DNA of 64,000 nt from Vibrio hepatarius. GTDB taxonomy: Bacteria; Pseudomonadota; Gammaproteobacteria; Enterobacterales; Vibrionaceae. Below the pieces are notes generated by a model. The model was not told the DNA's origin. It ran no database searches and saw only the letters and a program-made list of their open reading frames with translations. The DNA is taken from positions 62,001-126,000 of the forward strand of contig NZ_LHPI01000003.1 in NCBI RefSeq assembly GCF_001274785.1, read 5' to 3'. Positions 8,466 to 18,526 of this stretch are shown in pieces. The translations under genes were made by a program, and so were the position numbers. Position 1 is the stretch's first letter; every line of letters begins with the position of its first letter.

Positions 8466-9625
8466 CTGCTTTTTTAGGCTACGAACGCTCTTGGTTAGAG
8501 CAGCACAATGGTATTCACACCGCGCAAGAAATCAGCCACCAACCTCGTTTATGGCGTGCTCTCGCGACGATTCTCGAACAAAGCTACAACCAGTTAAGCG
8601 CATTCATTGACCCATTACTCGCTCGCGAAGATCTGCGCATCATCCTAACCGGCGCAGGTACATCCGCTTTTGTCGGAGACGCCGCAGCTCCCTTTATCCA
8701 AGCGGGATTACGTTTCCAAGTAGAGTCGATTCCGACCACCGATTTGGTATCGAATCCAGAGCAATATTTAGACCCGAGCCGCCCGACGCTTTTAGTCTCC
8801 TACGCTCGTTCAGGTAACAGTCCAGAGAGTGTTGCCGCAGTCGCACTGGCCGATCAATTGGTCGAAGATTGCTACCACCTCTTTTTGACCTGTAACGGCG
8901 ACGGTGAACTCTCTCGCTACGCAGAAAACGCCAAGAATGCGTGCTGTCTACTAATGCCGGAAGGCTCAAACGACAAGAGCTTTGCCATGACCTCAAGCTT
9001 CAGTTGCATGTTGATGTCGACGTTGACGCTGCTTGGTGGTGGAACTCCGCAGCAATGGCAACACCAAATCAACGCCACCGCCACATTATGTGAAGCCAAA
9101 ATTGAACAGTGGCAAGCGAGCATCAAATCCCTTGCAACTTTGCCTTACCAACGTTTGGTGGTTCTAGGCAGCGGCGGTTTTGCCGGACTCGCCCGTGAAG
9201 CCTCTCTGAAATCATTGGAGCTGAGCGCGGGCAAAGTGATGACAACCTTCGACTCTTCTTTGGGTTTTCGTCATGGGCCTAAGTTCTCCATCAACGAACA
9301 GGCACTCGTGATTCAACTGCTTTCCAGTGACAGCTACACCCGTCAGTACGATTTAGATCTGTTTCATGAGATTCGTCGTGACAACCAAACGCTCGCTCAC
9401 GTGGCGATCAGCGAATTCGCCATGAGTGAAAGCGATGTGTTTGAACTCGGCCAGCTTGGCTTGGGCGACCAATGGCTCTGCTTCCCATTCATCCTGTTCT
9501 GCCAAATGTTGGCGTTTGAAAAGTCACTCCAATTGGGATTAGGGCCGGATAACCCGTGCCCAACAGGTGAAGTTAACCGTGTGGTGCAAGGTGTCACCAT
9601 CTACCCATTCAATTACTCATTTTAA
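8462..9625 (+). CDS. agaS: AgaS, galactosamine-6-phosphate deaminase/isomerase (SIS domains)
   Basis: A 387-residue protein with two sugar-isomerase (SIS) domains, related to the isomerase half of GlmS. Visible markers are ILTGAGTSAFVGDAA and SYARSGNSPESVAAV in the first SIS domain, and VVLGSGGFAGLAREASLKSLELSAGK and GFRHGPKF in the second. AgaS converts D-galactosamine-6-phosphate to D-tagatose-6-phosphate with release of ammonia. It is translationally coupled to agaZ (4-bp overlap), and 12 bp separate it from the PTS genes. No nagB-type AgaI was found here, so AgaS supplies the deamination step. Confidence 0.92.
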   Translation: MTAFLGYERSWLEQHNGIHTAQEISHQPRLWRALATILEQSYNQLSAFIDPLLAREDLRIILTGAGTSAFVGDAAAPFIQAGLRFQVESIPTTDLVSNPEQYLDPSRPTLLVSYARSGNSPESVAAVALADQLVEDCYHLFLTCNGDGELSRYAENAKNACCLLMPEGSNDKSFAMTSSFSCMLMSTLTLLGGGTPQQWQHQINATATLCEAKIEQWQASIKSLATLPYQRLVVLGSGGFAGLAREASLKSLELSAGKVMTTFDSSLGFRHGPKFSINEQALVIQLLSSDSYTRQYDLDLFHEIRRDNQTLAHVAISEFAMSESDVFELGQLGLGDQWLCFPFILFCQMLAFEKSLQLGLGPDNPCPTGEVNRVVQGVTIYPFNYSF

Positions 9626-9637
9626 AAGGAATAAACC

Positions 9638-10111
9638 ATGCCAAATATCGTTTTAAGTCGCATTGATGAGCGCCTTGTTCACGGACAAGTAGGTGTGCAA
9701 TGGGTAGGTTTTGCCAACGCCAACATTATCGTCGTCGTTAACGACGAGGTGGCTGAAGATTCCATTCAGCAAAACCTGATGGAAATGGTGCTCGCCGACG
9801 GTATCGCAATCCGCTTTTGGACGGTGCAGAAAACCATCGACACCATTCATAAAGCCGCTGATCGCCAACGCATTCTGTTGGTATGCCGCACGCCAAAAGA
9901 CTTCCGTCAATTGGTGGAAGGTGGCGTACCAATTAGCAATATCAACGTAGGTAACATGCACTACGTGGAAGGAAAAAAACAAATCTCCAAAACGGTTTCA
10001 GTTGATTCTGAAGACCTGGCGGAATTTGCACAATTAAAAGCGCGAGGAGTGACCTGCACGATCCAAGGTGTGCCCACTGAAAGCGCAACTGACCTCTTTA
10101 CTCTTATCTAA
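9638..10111 (+). CDS. agaV: PTS enzyme IIB, mannose family, AgaV-like
   Basis: A 157-residue IIB component of a mannose-family phosphotransferase system. The phosphorylated His lies in SRIDERLVHGQVGVQW near residue 15. Other family segments are ANIIVVVNDEVAED, LLVCRTPKDF, INVGNMHY and GVTCTIQGVPTE. It accepts phosphate from the IIA protein (AgaF) and passes it to the incoming sugar. In this operon the substrate is most likely N-acetylgalactosamine and/or galactosamine. A standard GGA-containing ribosome-binding site precedes ATG 9638. Confidence 0.9.
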   Translation: MPNIVLSRIDERLVHGQVGVQWVGFANANIIVVVNDEVAEDSIQQNLMEMVLADGIAIRFWTVQKTIDTIHKAADRQRILLVCRTPKDFRQLVEGGVPISNINVGNMHYVEGKKQISKTVSVDSEDLAEFAQLKARGVTCTIQGVPTESATDLFTLI

Positions 10112-10130
10112 ATAATTAAGGACACCAATC

Positions 10131-10910
10131 ATGGAAATAGGACTATTTCAGGCGTTGATGCTCGGCATTTTAGCCTTCTTCGCCGGCCTAGATTTATTTA
10201 ACGGTCTCACCCACTTCCACCGTCCAGTTGTACTCGGTCCACTTGTCGGCCTAATTTTAGGCGACTTACAAACCGGTATTTTGGTCGGCGGTACTCTAGA
10301 GCTGATCTGGATGGGTCTTGCTCCTCTAGCAGGTGCACAACCGCCAAATGTAATCATCGGTACGATCGTCGGCACAGCCTTCGCTATCACAACCAAAGTA
10401 GAGCCAAATGTCGCGGTTGGTGTCGCGGTGCCATTCGCTGTCGCGGTTCAGATGGGTATCACCCTACTCTTCTCAGCGATGTCTGCGGTGATGTCTAAAT
10501 GTGATGAATATGCGCAAGCCGCCGACACCGACGGTATCGAACGTGTCAACTACATGGCTCTTGCAGTACTAGGGACGTTTTACTTCTTATGCGCATTTTT
10601 ACCTGTCTACCTTGGTGCAGAGCATGCTGGCAAAATCGTTGAAGTTCTGCCAAAAGACCTCATCGACGGCTTAGGCGTTGCTGGTGGCATCATGCCAGCA
10701 ATTGGTTTTGCAGTGCTGATGAAAATCATGATGAAGAACGCTTACATCCCATACTTCATCCTCGGCTTTGTTGCAGCGGCGTGGCTACAACTACCAATCC
10801 TAGCGATTGCTGCCGCAGCGACTGCGATGGCGATCATCGACTTTATGCGTAAATCAGAACCTACCCCAGCAACAACAGCATCAGCAGAGGACTTTGAAGA
10901 TGGAATCTAA
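10131..10910 (+). CDS. agaW: PTS enzyme IIC, mannose family, AgaW-like
   Basis: A 259-residue polytopic membrane protein of the EII-Man/Sor IIC family. It is rich in Gly/Ala/Leu/Ile helices, with the conserved LNGLTHFHRPVVLGPLVGLILGD-type start region, GGTLELIWMGLAPLAGAQPPN, and VAGGIMPAIGFAVLMKIMMKN near the C-terminus. With IID it forms the translocation channel. Its end overlaps the start of the IID gene by 11 bp, so the two are coupled. The amino-sugar assignment is taken from the neighbouring deacetylase, deaminase and aldolase genes. Confidence 0.9.
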   Translation: MEIGLFQALMLGILAFFAGLDLFNGLTHFHRPVVLGPLVGLILGDLQTGILVGGTLELIWMGLAPLAGAQPPNVIIGTIVGTAFAITTKVEPNVAVGVAVPFAVAVQMGITLLFSAMSAVMSKCDEYAQAADTDGIERVNYMALAVLGTFYFLCAFLPVYLGAEHAGKIVEVLPKDLIDGLGVAGGIMPAIGFAVLMKIMMKNAYIPYFILGFVAAAWLQLPILAIAAAATAMAIIDFMRKSEPTPATTASAEDFEDGI

Positions 10911-11784
10911 TGTAAGTAATGAACTCGACCTACGTCGTCAGAGCGCTGATGTGCAACCTGCACCTGGAGTGTCTCCTGACGAGTACGAGAATAAAGAGAT
11001 TGGTGCTGAGTTAACCAAAGCCGACATCAATCGTATGGCGTGGCGCTCACTCCTATTACAAGCGTCTTTCAACTACGAACGTATGCAAGCATCGGGTTGG
11101 CTATACGGCCTGATCCCAGCATTGAAAAAGATCCACACCAACAAAGCGGACCTATCCAAAGCGATGCAAGGCCATATGGGTTTCTTCAACACCCACCCAT
11201 TTTTGGTGACATTCGTTATGGGCATCGTGCTGGCGATGGAACGCTCAAAACAGAACATCAACAGTATTCAAAGCACCAAGATTGCAGTAGGTGCCCCAAT
11301 GGGCGGTATCGGTGACGCGATGTTCTGGCTCACGCTATTGCCAATTTGTGGTGGTATCGGTGCGGACTTAGCGTTGCAAGGCTCCATCATGGGCGCGGTG
11401 TTCTTCTTCGTACTGTTTAACGTGGTGCACTTTGGTTTGCGCTTTGGTCTTGCTCACTATGCCTACCGTATGGGTGTTGCAGCGATTCCGGTCATCAAAG
11501 CCAATACCAAGAAAGTCGGACACGCGGCTTCTATGGTCGGTATGACCGTGATTGGCGCACTGGTTGCGACTTACGTACGCCTGTCTACAACCGCTGAAAT
11601 CACCGCAGGCGACGCCGTGGTGAAACTGCAGGGCGATGTTATCGACAAGTTGATGCCAGCGTTTTTACCTCTGGTGTACACCCTGGCGATGTATGCCCTT
11701 GTTAAGCGCGGTTGGAGCCCTCTCAAGCTTATCGGTATCACGGTTGCTCTTGGTGTCGTTGGTCGCTTTATGGGCTTCCTATAA
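10900..11784 (+). CDS. agaE: PTS enzyme IID, mannose family, AgaE-like
   Basis: A 294-residue IID component from ATG 10900, which lies inside the end of agaW. An earlier in-frame start at 10807 is deep inside agaW and was rejected. Family segments are RMAWRSLLLQASFNYERMQASGW, LSKAMQGHMGFFNTHPFLVTFVMG, KIAVGAPMGGIGDAMFWLTLLPI, and a hydrophobic C-terminus ending LGVVGRFMGFL. The first 50 residues are acidic and polar and look cytosolic. It works with AgaW in the membrane to move and release the phosphorylated sugar. Confidence 0.9.
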   Translation: MESNVSNELDLRRQSADVQPAPGVSPDEYENKEIGAELTKADINRMAWRSLLLQASFNYERMQASGWLYGLIPALKKIHTNKADLSKAMQGHMGFFNTHPFLVTFVMGIVLAMERSKQNINSIQSTKIAVGAPMGGIGDAMFWLTLLPICGGIGADLALQGSIMGAVFFFVLFNVVHFGLRFGLAHYAYRMGVAAIPVIKANTKKVGHAASMVGMTVIGALVATYVRLSTTAEITAGDAVVKLQGDVIDKLMPAFLPLVYTLAMYALVKRGWSPLKLIGITVALGVVGRFMGFL

Positions 11785-11842
11785 CTCTTATTTCCACATG
11801 CAGTATTGGGGCTGTTAAGTCAGCCCCTGTAAGGATAAAAAC

Positions 11843-12269
11843 ATGATTGCAGTTATTCTTTCTGGCCACGGTGGGTTTGCATCAGGCATTGAGAAAGCAA
11901 TTCACCAAGTGATTGGCGAACAGCAACAATTTATCGCATTGGACTTTCCTGAAGAGTCCACCACGCAGCAACTTGAAGCGCAGATGCGCCAAGCGATCCA
12001 AGAGATCGACTCAGACGAAGGGATTGTTTTTCTGACTGACTTGCTCGGCGGCACGCCTTTTCGTACCGCATCACTACTCAGCCAAGAGCGCGAGGATATT
12101 CAAGTCGTGACAGGCACCAATCTGCAAATGGCGGCCGAGATGCTGCTAGAGCGCGACGAACTCAAGCTTATCGAATTTCGTGACCAAGCGATTGAATGTG
12201 GTCATCGCGGCATTACCTCACTCGCTGCTGAAATGGCGTTGAAAGAAAAAACAACCACAGCGGAAGAAC

Positions 12270-12283
<14 letters not shown>
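11843..12283 (+). CDS. agaF: PTS enzyme IIA, mannose family, AgaF-like
   Basis: A 146-residue IIA component. VILSGHGGFASGIEKA places the phosphorylated His near residue 9, and DLLGGTPFRTAS and VVTGTNLQMAAEML are standard for the EIIA-Man fold. It takes phosphate from HPr and gives it to AgaV. The 58-bp gap after agaE is the longest inside the operon; AAGGA precedes ATG 11843. Its last 14 bp overlap the start of agaA. Confidence 0.91.
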
Positions 12284-14308
<2,025 letters not shown>

Positions 14309-14341
14309 CGTTTAAATACCATTCCCCCTATAGATGGTATT

Positions 14342-14370
14342 AAGGAGCCTTAGTCAGGCTCCTTTTTTTA
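14342..14370 (+). terminator. intrinsic terminator of the aga operon
   Basis: The stem AAGGAGCC/GGCTCCTT with a 7-nt loop is followed by a run of T. It may also serve the convergent sohB gene. Confidence 0.88.
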
Positions 14371-14384
14371 CATTAATTTTGTGA

Positions 14385-15446
14385 TCAAACAATCGGGCGC
14401 TGGCCGCGGTCGATCAGTTTCATCAGCACGTTGTCTGCGGCTTCGCCAGCAATGCCTGCCAGTTTAGACGCCAATTTTTTCTTCTCAACGTAATGAATCG
14501 CCAATACGGTTTTGTCTTTACACGCTTCCACGACGATGTCGTCTGAAGTTTTGATTTCATCGACTAAGCCTAGCTCGTGTGCTTGAGTACCAAACCAGTG
14601 CTCGCCTGTTGCGACTTTATCCAAGTCCAGCTCTGGGCGGTGGTCACGGATAAAGTTCTTAAACAGGCCGTGTGTTTCTTCTAGCTCTTGCTTAAACTTC
14701 TCACGCGCTTTATCGGTATTTTCACCAAACATAGTTAGGGTACGCTTGTACTCGCCAGCGGTCAGCTGCTCAAATTCAATATCATGCTTTTTCAGTAGCT
14801 TATTGAAGTTTGGTAGCTGCGCAATCACGCCGATTGAGCCGACAATCGCAAACGGTGCAGAGACAATTTTGTCTGCGATACATGCCATCATGTAACCGCC
14901 ACTTGCCGCGACTTTATCCACCGCAATCGTCAAAGGAAGACCAGCGGCTTTGATGCGGTCTAGCTGAGAAGACGCTAAGCCGTAGCCGTGAACCATACCG
15001 CCGCCAGACTCAAGACGTAGTAGCACTTCATCACCTTCACGAGCGACCGCGAGAATAGCCGTCACTTCTTCACGTAGCGAAGCCACTTCTTTAGCGTCGA
15101 TACTGCCTTTGAAGTCCAGAACAAACAGGTGGGGCTCGCGCTGTGCGTCTAGGTCGCCCTCTTTCGACGCCTTTTTCACTTCTTTCTCACGCGCTTTGGC
15201 TTTTTCTTTCTCTTGTTTCTTCTCTGCTTTATCACGCGCTTTTAAGAACGCGTCGTCATGCAGGTGGTGCTCCAACTGATCAACGGTGTGTTTGTGTTGC
15301 TCAGTTAGGTTAGTAATTTCCAATTCACCTTTCGCGGCACCACTCTTTCCGCCCACAGCTTTAACAATCACTAAGATCGCAATCACTGCGACTACAAAAG
15401 TCACAATCTTGGCTAAAAACAGCCCATAGTCCAACAAAAATTCCAA
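14385..15446 (-). CDS. sohB: SohB inner-membrane protease (S49 family)
   Basis: A 353-residue peptidase of the SppA/SohB family. An N-terminal membrane helix (about residues 10-32) is followed by a charged Lys/Glu-rich linker (about 65-100) and the protease domain. VAASGGYMMACIADKI contains the nucleophilic Ser and GEYKRTLTMFGENTD contains the general-base Lys, giving the Ser-Lys dyad. RLESGGGMVHGYGLA and GSIGVIAQLPN complete the fold. It acts at the periplasmic face of the inner membrane; physiological substrates are poorly defined. It is divergent from yciK, with the start at ATG 15446. Confidence 0.92.
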   Translation of the reverse strand: MEFLLDYGLFLAKIVTFVVAVIAILVIVKAVGGKSGAAKGELEITNLTEQHKHTVDQLEHHLHDDAFLKARDKAEKKQEKEKAKAREKEVKKASKEGDLDAQREPHLFVLDFKGSIDAKEVASLREEVTAILAVAREGDEVLLRLESGGGMVHGYGLASSQLDRIKAAGLPLTIAVDKVAASGGYMMACIADKIVSAPFAIVGSIGVIAQLPNFNKLLKKHDIEFEQLTAGEYKRTLTMFGENTDKAREKFKQELEETHGLFKNFIRDHRPELDLDKVATGEHWFGTQAHELGLVDEIKTSDDIVVEACKDKTVLAIHYVEKKKLASKLAGIAGEAADNVLMKLIDRGQRPIV

Positions 15447-15533
15447 TGTGATATCCCCTCATATGCGAATTAGTGTATTGTAACCACCTTGTCACGAAGA
15501 CTTAAAGCAGAACATTACAAAAGGATACACATC

Positions 15534-16274
15534 GTGGAATATGCTGTTTCTTCAGATGCCCTGAAAGGTAAAGTTATTCTCGTTACCGGTGCTGGTGATG
15601 GTATTGGCAAACAAGCCGCAATCTCTTACGCGCAGCACGGTGCAACGGTTATTTTGCTCGGCCGCACAGTGAAAAAGCTGGAAGCAACCTACGACGAAAT
15701 CGAAGCGGCTGGTTACCCACAACCAGCAATTATCCCTCTGGATATGAAAGGCGCAACTAAGCAGAATTACATCGACATGGTCGATACGATCGAAAGTCAG
15801 TTTGCTCGTCTTGACGGCGTACTTCACAACGCAGGTCTACTTGGTGTGCTTAGCCCATTTGATCAAATCGGCGAAGATACTTACGACGATATCATGCAAG
15901 TGAACGTTAAAGCTCAGTTCCTAATGACTCAAGCGGTGCTCCCTCTGCTACATAAGTCGGAAGACGCACGTATTGTCTTTACCTCATCAACCGTTGGTCA
16001 CAGTGGCCGTGCTTATTGGGGTACTTACGCTATGTCTAAGTTTGCCACTGAAGGCATGATGCAGATCCTAGCGGATGAACTAAGCGACACTACGATCCGT
16101 GTTAACGCGATTAACCCAGGCGGTACGCGCACCAGTATGCGTGCAAAAGCTTACCCTGCTGAAGACGCAGAGCTACTAAAAACACCACTGGATATCATGC
16201 CACTTTACCTCTACTTGATGGCGCCAGAAGGCAAAGCCGTCAATGGTCAGTGCATCGACGCGCAACCAAAATAA
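15534..16274 (+). CDS. yciK: YciK-family short-chain dehydrogenase/reductase
   Basis: A 246-residue classical short-chain dehydrogenase. The nucleotide-binding GAGDGIGKQAA follows the first strand, HNAGLLG is the NAG motif, and the catalytic Ser, Tyr and Lys fall in TSSTVGHSGRAYWGTYAMSKFA. The best start is GTG 15534 with AAAGGA upstream, which gives an N-terminus aligned with E. coli YciK. A TTG at 15489 would add 15 residues with no family support. The substrate is unknown. It sits head-to-head with sohB, an arrangement seen in relatives (sohB-yciK). Confidence 0.88.
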   Translation: MEYAVSSDALKGKVILVTGAGDGIGKQAAISYAQHGATVILLGRTVKKLEATYDEIEAAGYPQPAIIPLDMKGATKQNYIDMVDTIESQFARLDGVLHNAGLLGVLSPFDQIGEDTYDDIMQVNVKAQFLMTQAVLPLLHKSEDARIVFTSSTVGHSGRAYWGTYAMSKFATEGMMQILADELSDTTIRVNAINPGGTRTSMRAKAYPAEDAELLKTPLDIMPLYLYLMAPEGKAVNGQCIDAQPK

Positions 16275-16302
16275 TCGCCATACAATAAGATTATTTAGAA
16301 TC

Positions 16303-16345
16303 AACGCCTTGTGAGCTAACTCTCAGCTGACAAGGCGTTTTTTTA
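16303..16345 (+). terminator. intrinsic terminator after yciK
   Basis: The stem AACGCCTTGT/ACAAGGCGTT with a 17-nt loop is followed by seven T. Confidence 0.88.
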
Positions 16346-16390
16346 TTCGTCTGATATACCGATCTCTTGCCGTCGTTCTATAATAATTTA

Positions 16391-16410
16391 TACTGTACAT
16401 ATATACAGGT
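16391..16410 (+). promoter_or_regulatory. LexA (SOS) box of the imu cassette
   Basis: TACTGTACATATATACAGGT matches the gammaproteobacterial SOS box (CTGT-N8-ACAG with an alternating AT core). It ends 8 bp before the imuA ATG, so LexA would sit over the transcription start. This marks imuA-imuB-dnaE2 as DNA-damage induced. Confidence 0.93.
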
Positions 16411-16418
16411 ATTTTGTT

Positions 16419-17096
16419 ATGTATGAATTGATAGAACATCTTAAGCAGAAACAATGGCTTTGGCAGGGTAGCCAAACTCCTGAGTCAGATGAGCACTACT
16501 CGACTGGCTACGAGCTTCTCGATCGTAAATTACAGGGCGGCTTTCCAAAACATGGCGTAGTCGAGCTACAAACACCACAAGGTATTGGCGAGCTGCGCTT
16601 ATTGACACCGCACTTAAAGCACACCAGCAACGAGCGTTTGTCTGTTTTTATTCAGCCTCCGGGCTACCTCTCTGCTGAACAGTTGTCAGCGGAAGGACTC
16701 GACGCGAATAAGATCCTATTGATCTACCCAAAAACAGCGAAAGAAGCACTTTGGGCTGCCGAGCAATGTCTAAAAAGCGGCGCGTGCAGCAACGTATTGT
16801 TGTGGCAAGCCGACTTGGAAGTTCATCAGGCACGGCGCTTACAAGTCGCGAGTGAAACGGGGAATTGCCTCTCTTTCCTCTTCAAAGCAGAGCGAAAGAG
16901 TCTGTTTTCTTTACCTGTCAGTTTGAGCATGACACTACTGCCTCACGCCTTGGGAGTTGAAGTAACCATCACTAAACGCAAAGGCGGCTGGCCGCACGCC
17001 AGTTTTGTGCTCGATATGCGCGCGTTATGGCCATCTTTGACGCTACAGCAGCCCGATCCGGTTGTGATTCCTTTTCCGGCGCGTAAACAAGGTTAA
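16419..17096 (+). CDS. imuA: ImuA, SulA/RecA-like translesion mutagenesis protein
   Basis: A 225-residue member of the ImuA/SulA-like family, distantly related to RecA. It begins with a helix followed by STGYELLDRKLQGGFPKHGVVEL, the typical entry to the RecA-like core, and later has LIYPKTAKEALWAAEQCLKSGACSNVLLW and ITKRKGGWPHASFVLDM. Together with ImuB and DnaE2 it forms the damage-induced mutasome. It is the first gene after the LexA box and lies 2 bp from imuB. A SulA-type division inhibitor is the alternative annotation, but the cassette context decides for ImuA. Confidence 0.9.
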   Translation: MYELIEHLKQKQWLWQGSQTPESDEHYSTGYELLDRKLQGGFPKHGVVELQTPQGIGELRLLTPHLKHTSNERLSVFIQPPGYLSAEQLSAEGLDANKILLIYPKTAKEALWAAEQCLKSGACSNVLLWQADLEVHQARRLQVASETGNCLSFLFKAERKSLFSLPVSLSMTLLPHALGVEVTITKRKGGWPHASFVLDMRALWPSLTLQQPDPVVIPFPARKQG

Positions 17097-17098
17097 GC

Positions 17099-18514
17099 AT
17101 GCAAGTTTGGATCTATCTTCACTTCCCAGCGTTACAACTCGACGCGCTCTATTCTGACGAGTCCGATAAACCTTTGGCTATCGTCGAATCAGCACGCTTT
17201 AAGGTGGTGCAATGTAATACGCTGGCCGAAGAACAAGGAATTCAGCACGGCATGGGATTGGGCAGTGCCAGCGCCCTATGCCACCAGCTTCAAGTCCACC
17301 CGTATGATGAGAAGATTGAACAACAAACACTGCATGATATTGCCCAATGGCTGTATATGGTCACCTCCGATATTGCTCTGTTTCCACCTCAAGGCTTGCT
17401 GCTTAAAGCGACGGATATGTTGTCGTTATACGGCGGGTTAGAGACGTACTGGCAACGAGTCTCGCAGCACTTAAATCAACTCGGTTTTCGCTATTTTTAT
17501 TCGAGCGGCTTTTCTCCTTTTTCGGCCATGTTGCTGGCAAAGTCAGGACGAGCGTTACTCAGCCAAGATAAAACGCAAATCCGTAATACCATTAATCATT
17601 TCCCGTTGACCGCTACCGAGCTAGAAGACAAGCAAGTTGAAAAGCTGTCGCGTGTCGGAGTTAACACGCTACAGGACTTACTCAGCCTGCCGATGCAAGA
17701 CATTGCGCGCCGCTTTGATATTGAACTGGTGAACTATGTAGGCCGCCTCTTGGGGCAATTTAAGCACCCGATTGAGTTTTATCATCCGCCGGAAAAATTC
17801 CACAGTTACTTAGAGCTGCTGTTTGATATAGAGAATATTCAGTGGTTAGAAAAGCCGTTGAACAAACTACTCGACAAATTGGAGCTGTTTTTAACTCTGC
17901 GTAACCAAGTCGCTTATGAGTTAGAGCTCACTCTGCACCAACGAGATTATCCAGACGGCAAGATTCGTTTTACTTCTGCTTGTGGCGACTACTACGCCGA
18001 GCGCTGGCTGCGTCTATGCCAGTTGACGATGGAATCACTCAAACTGGATGCGCCTGTACACGGCTTGACGCTGAAGTTAATACGCGGTGGTGAACTGGAA
18101 GCTACCAGCCAAGATATATTTGCTGGCCACAGAGGTCAGCAAAGTGAGTTGGAATTGATTGGTTTATTGCAAGCCAAACTGGGCAAAGACAGCGTACGAA
18201 AAGTGGCGTTAACTGGCGACCCAAGACCTGAAAAATCGACCCTACTTTGTCAACCGGACTCTTATCAGCCGGGTACGTCCATCCCAATCACGCCACAAGT
18301 GAAACGTCTGCGTCCATTTATGATGCTGCCGACACCAGAACCTTTGGCCGAGCAAATCTCGATCATCCAAGGCCCAGAGCGCTTTGTAACGGGCTGGTGG
18401 GACGGCGATGAAATGACGCGTGATTACTTTATTGCCCGCAGTCAAACAGGCCGCTGGCTTTGGGTATTCAGAAACCAGCAAAGGCAATGGTTTCTGCACG
18501 GGCTGTTCAGTTAG
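17099..18514 (+). CDS. imuB: ImuB, Y-family polymerase-like mutasome protein
   Basis: A 471-residue Y-family DNA-polymerase homologue. The N-terminus IYLHFPALQLDAL replaces the acidic DMDCFF-type motif of active DinB/UmuC enzymes, so the usual catalytic carboxylates appear to be missing, as is typical for ImuB. ImuB acts as a scaffold that links DnaE2 to the sliding clamp. A helix-hairpin-helix-like segment appears at LSRVGVNTLQDLLSLPMQDIARRF. The C-terminus ends with a Trp/Arg-rich segment, FIARSQTGRWLWVFRN. It is tightly spaced between imuA (2 bp) and dnaE2 (12 bp). Confidence 0.92.
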   Translation: MQVWIYLHFPALQLDALYSDESDKPLAIVESARFKVVQCNTLAEEQGIQHGMGLGSASALCHQLQVHPYDEKIEQQTLHDIAQWLYMVTSDIALFPPQGLLLKATDMLSLYGGLETYWQRVSQHLNQLGFRYFYSSGFSPFSAMLLAKSGRALLSQDKTQIRNTINHFPLTATELEDKQVEKLSRVGVNTLQDLLSLPMQDIARRFDIELVNYVGRLLGQFKHPIEFYHPPEKFHSYLELLFDIENIQWLEKPLNKLLDKLELFLTLRNQVAYELELTLHQRDYPDGKIRFTSACGDYYAERWLRLCQLTMESLKLDAPVHGLTLKLIRGGELEATSQDIFAGHRGQQSELELIGLLQAKLGKDSVRKVALTGDPRPEKSTLLCQPDSYQPGTSIPITPQVKRLRPFMMLPTPEPLAEQISIIQGPERFVTGWWDGDEMTRDYFIARSQTGRWLWVFRNQQRQWFLHGLFS

Positions 18515-18526
18515 CGGAGCGCAATA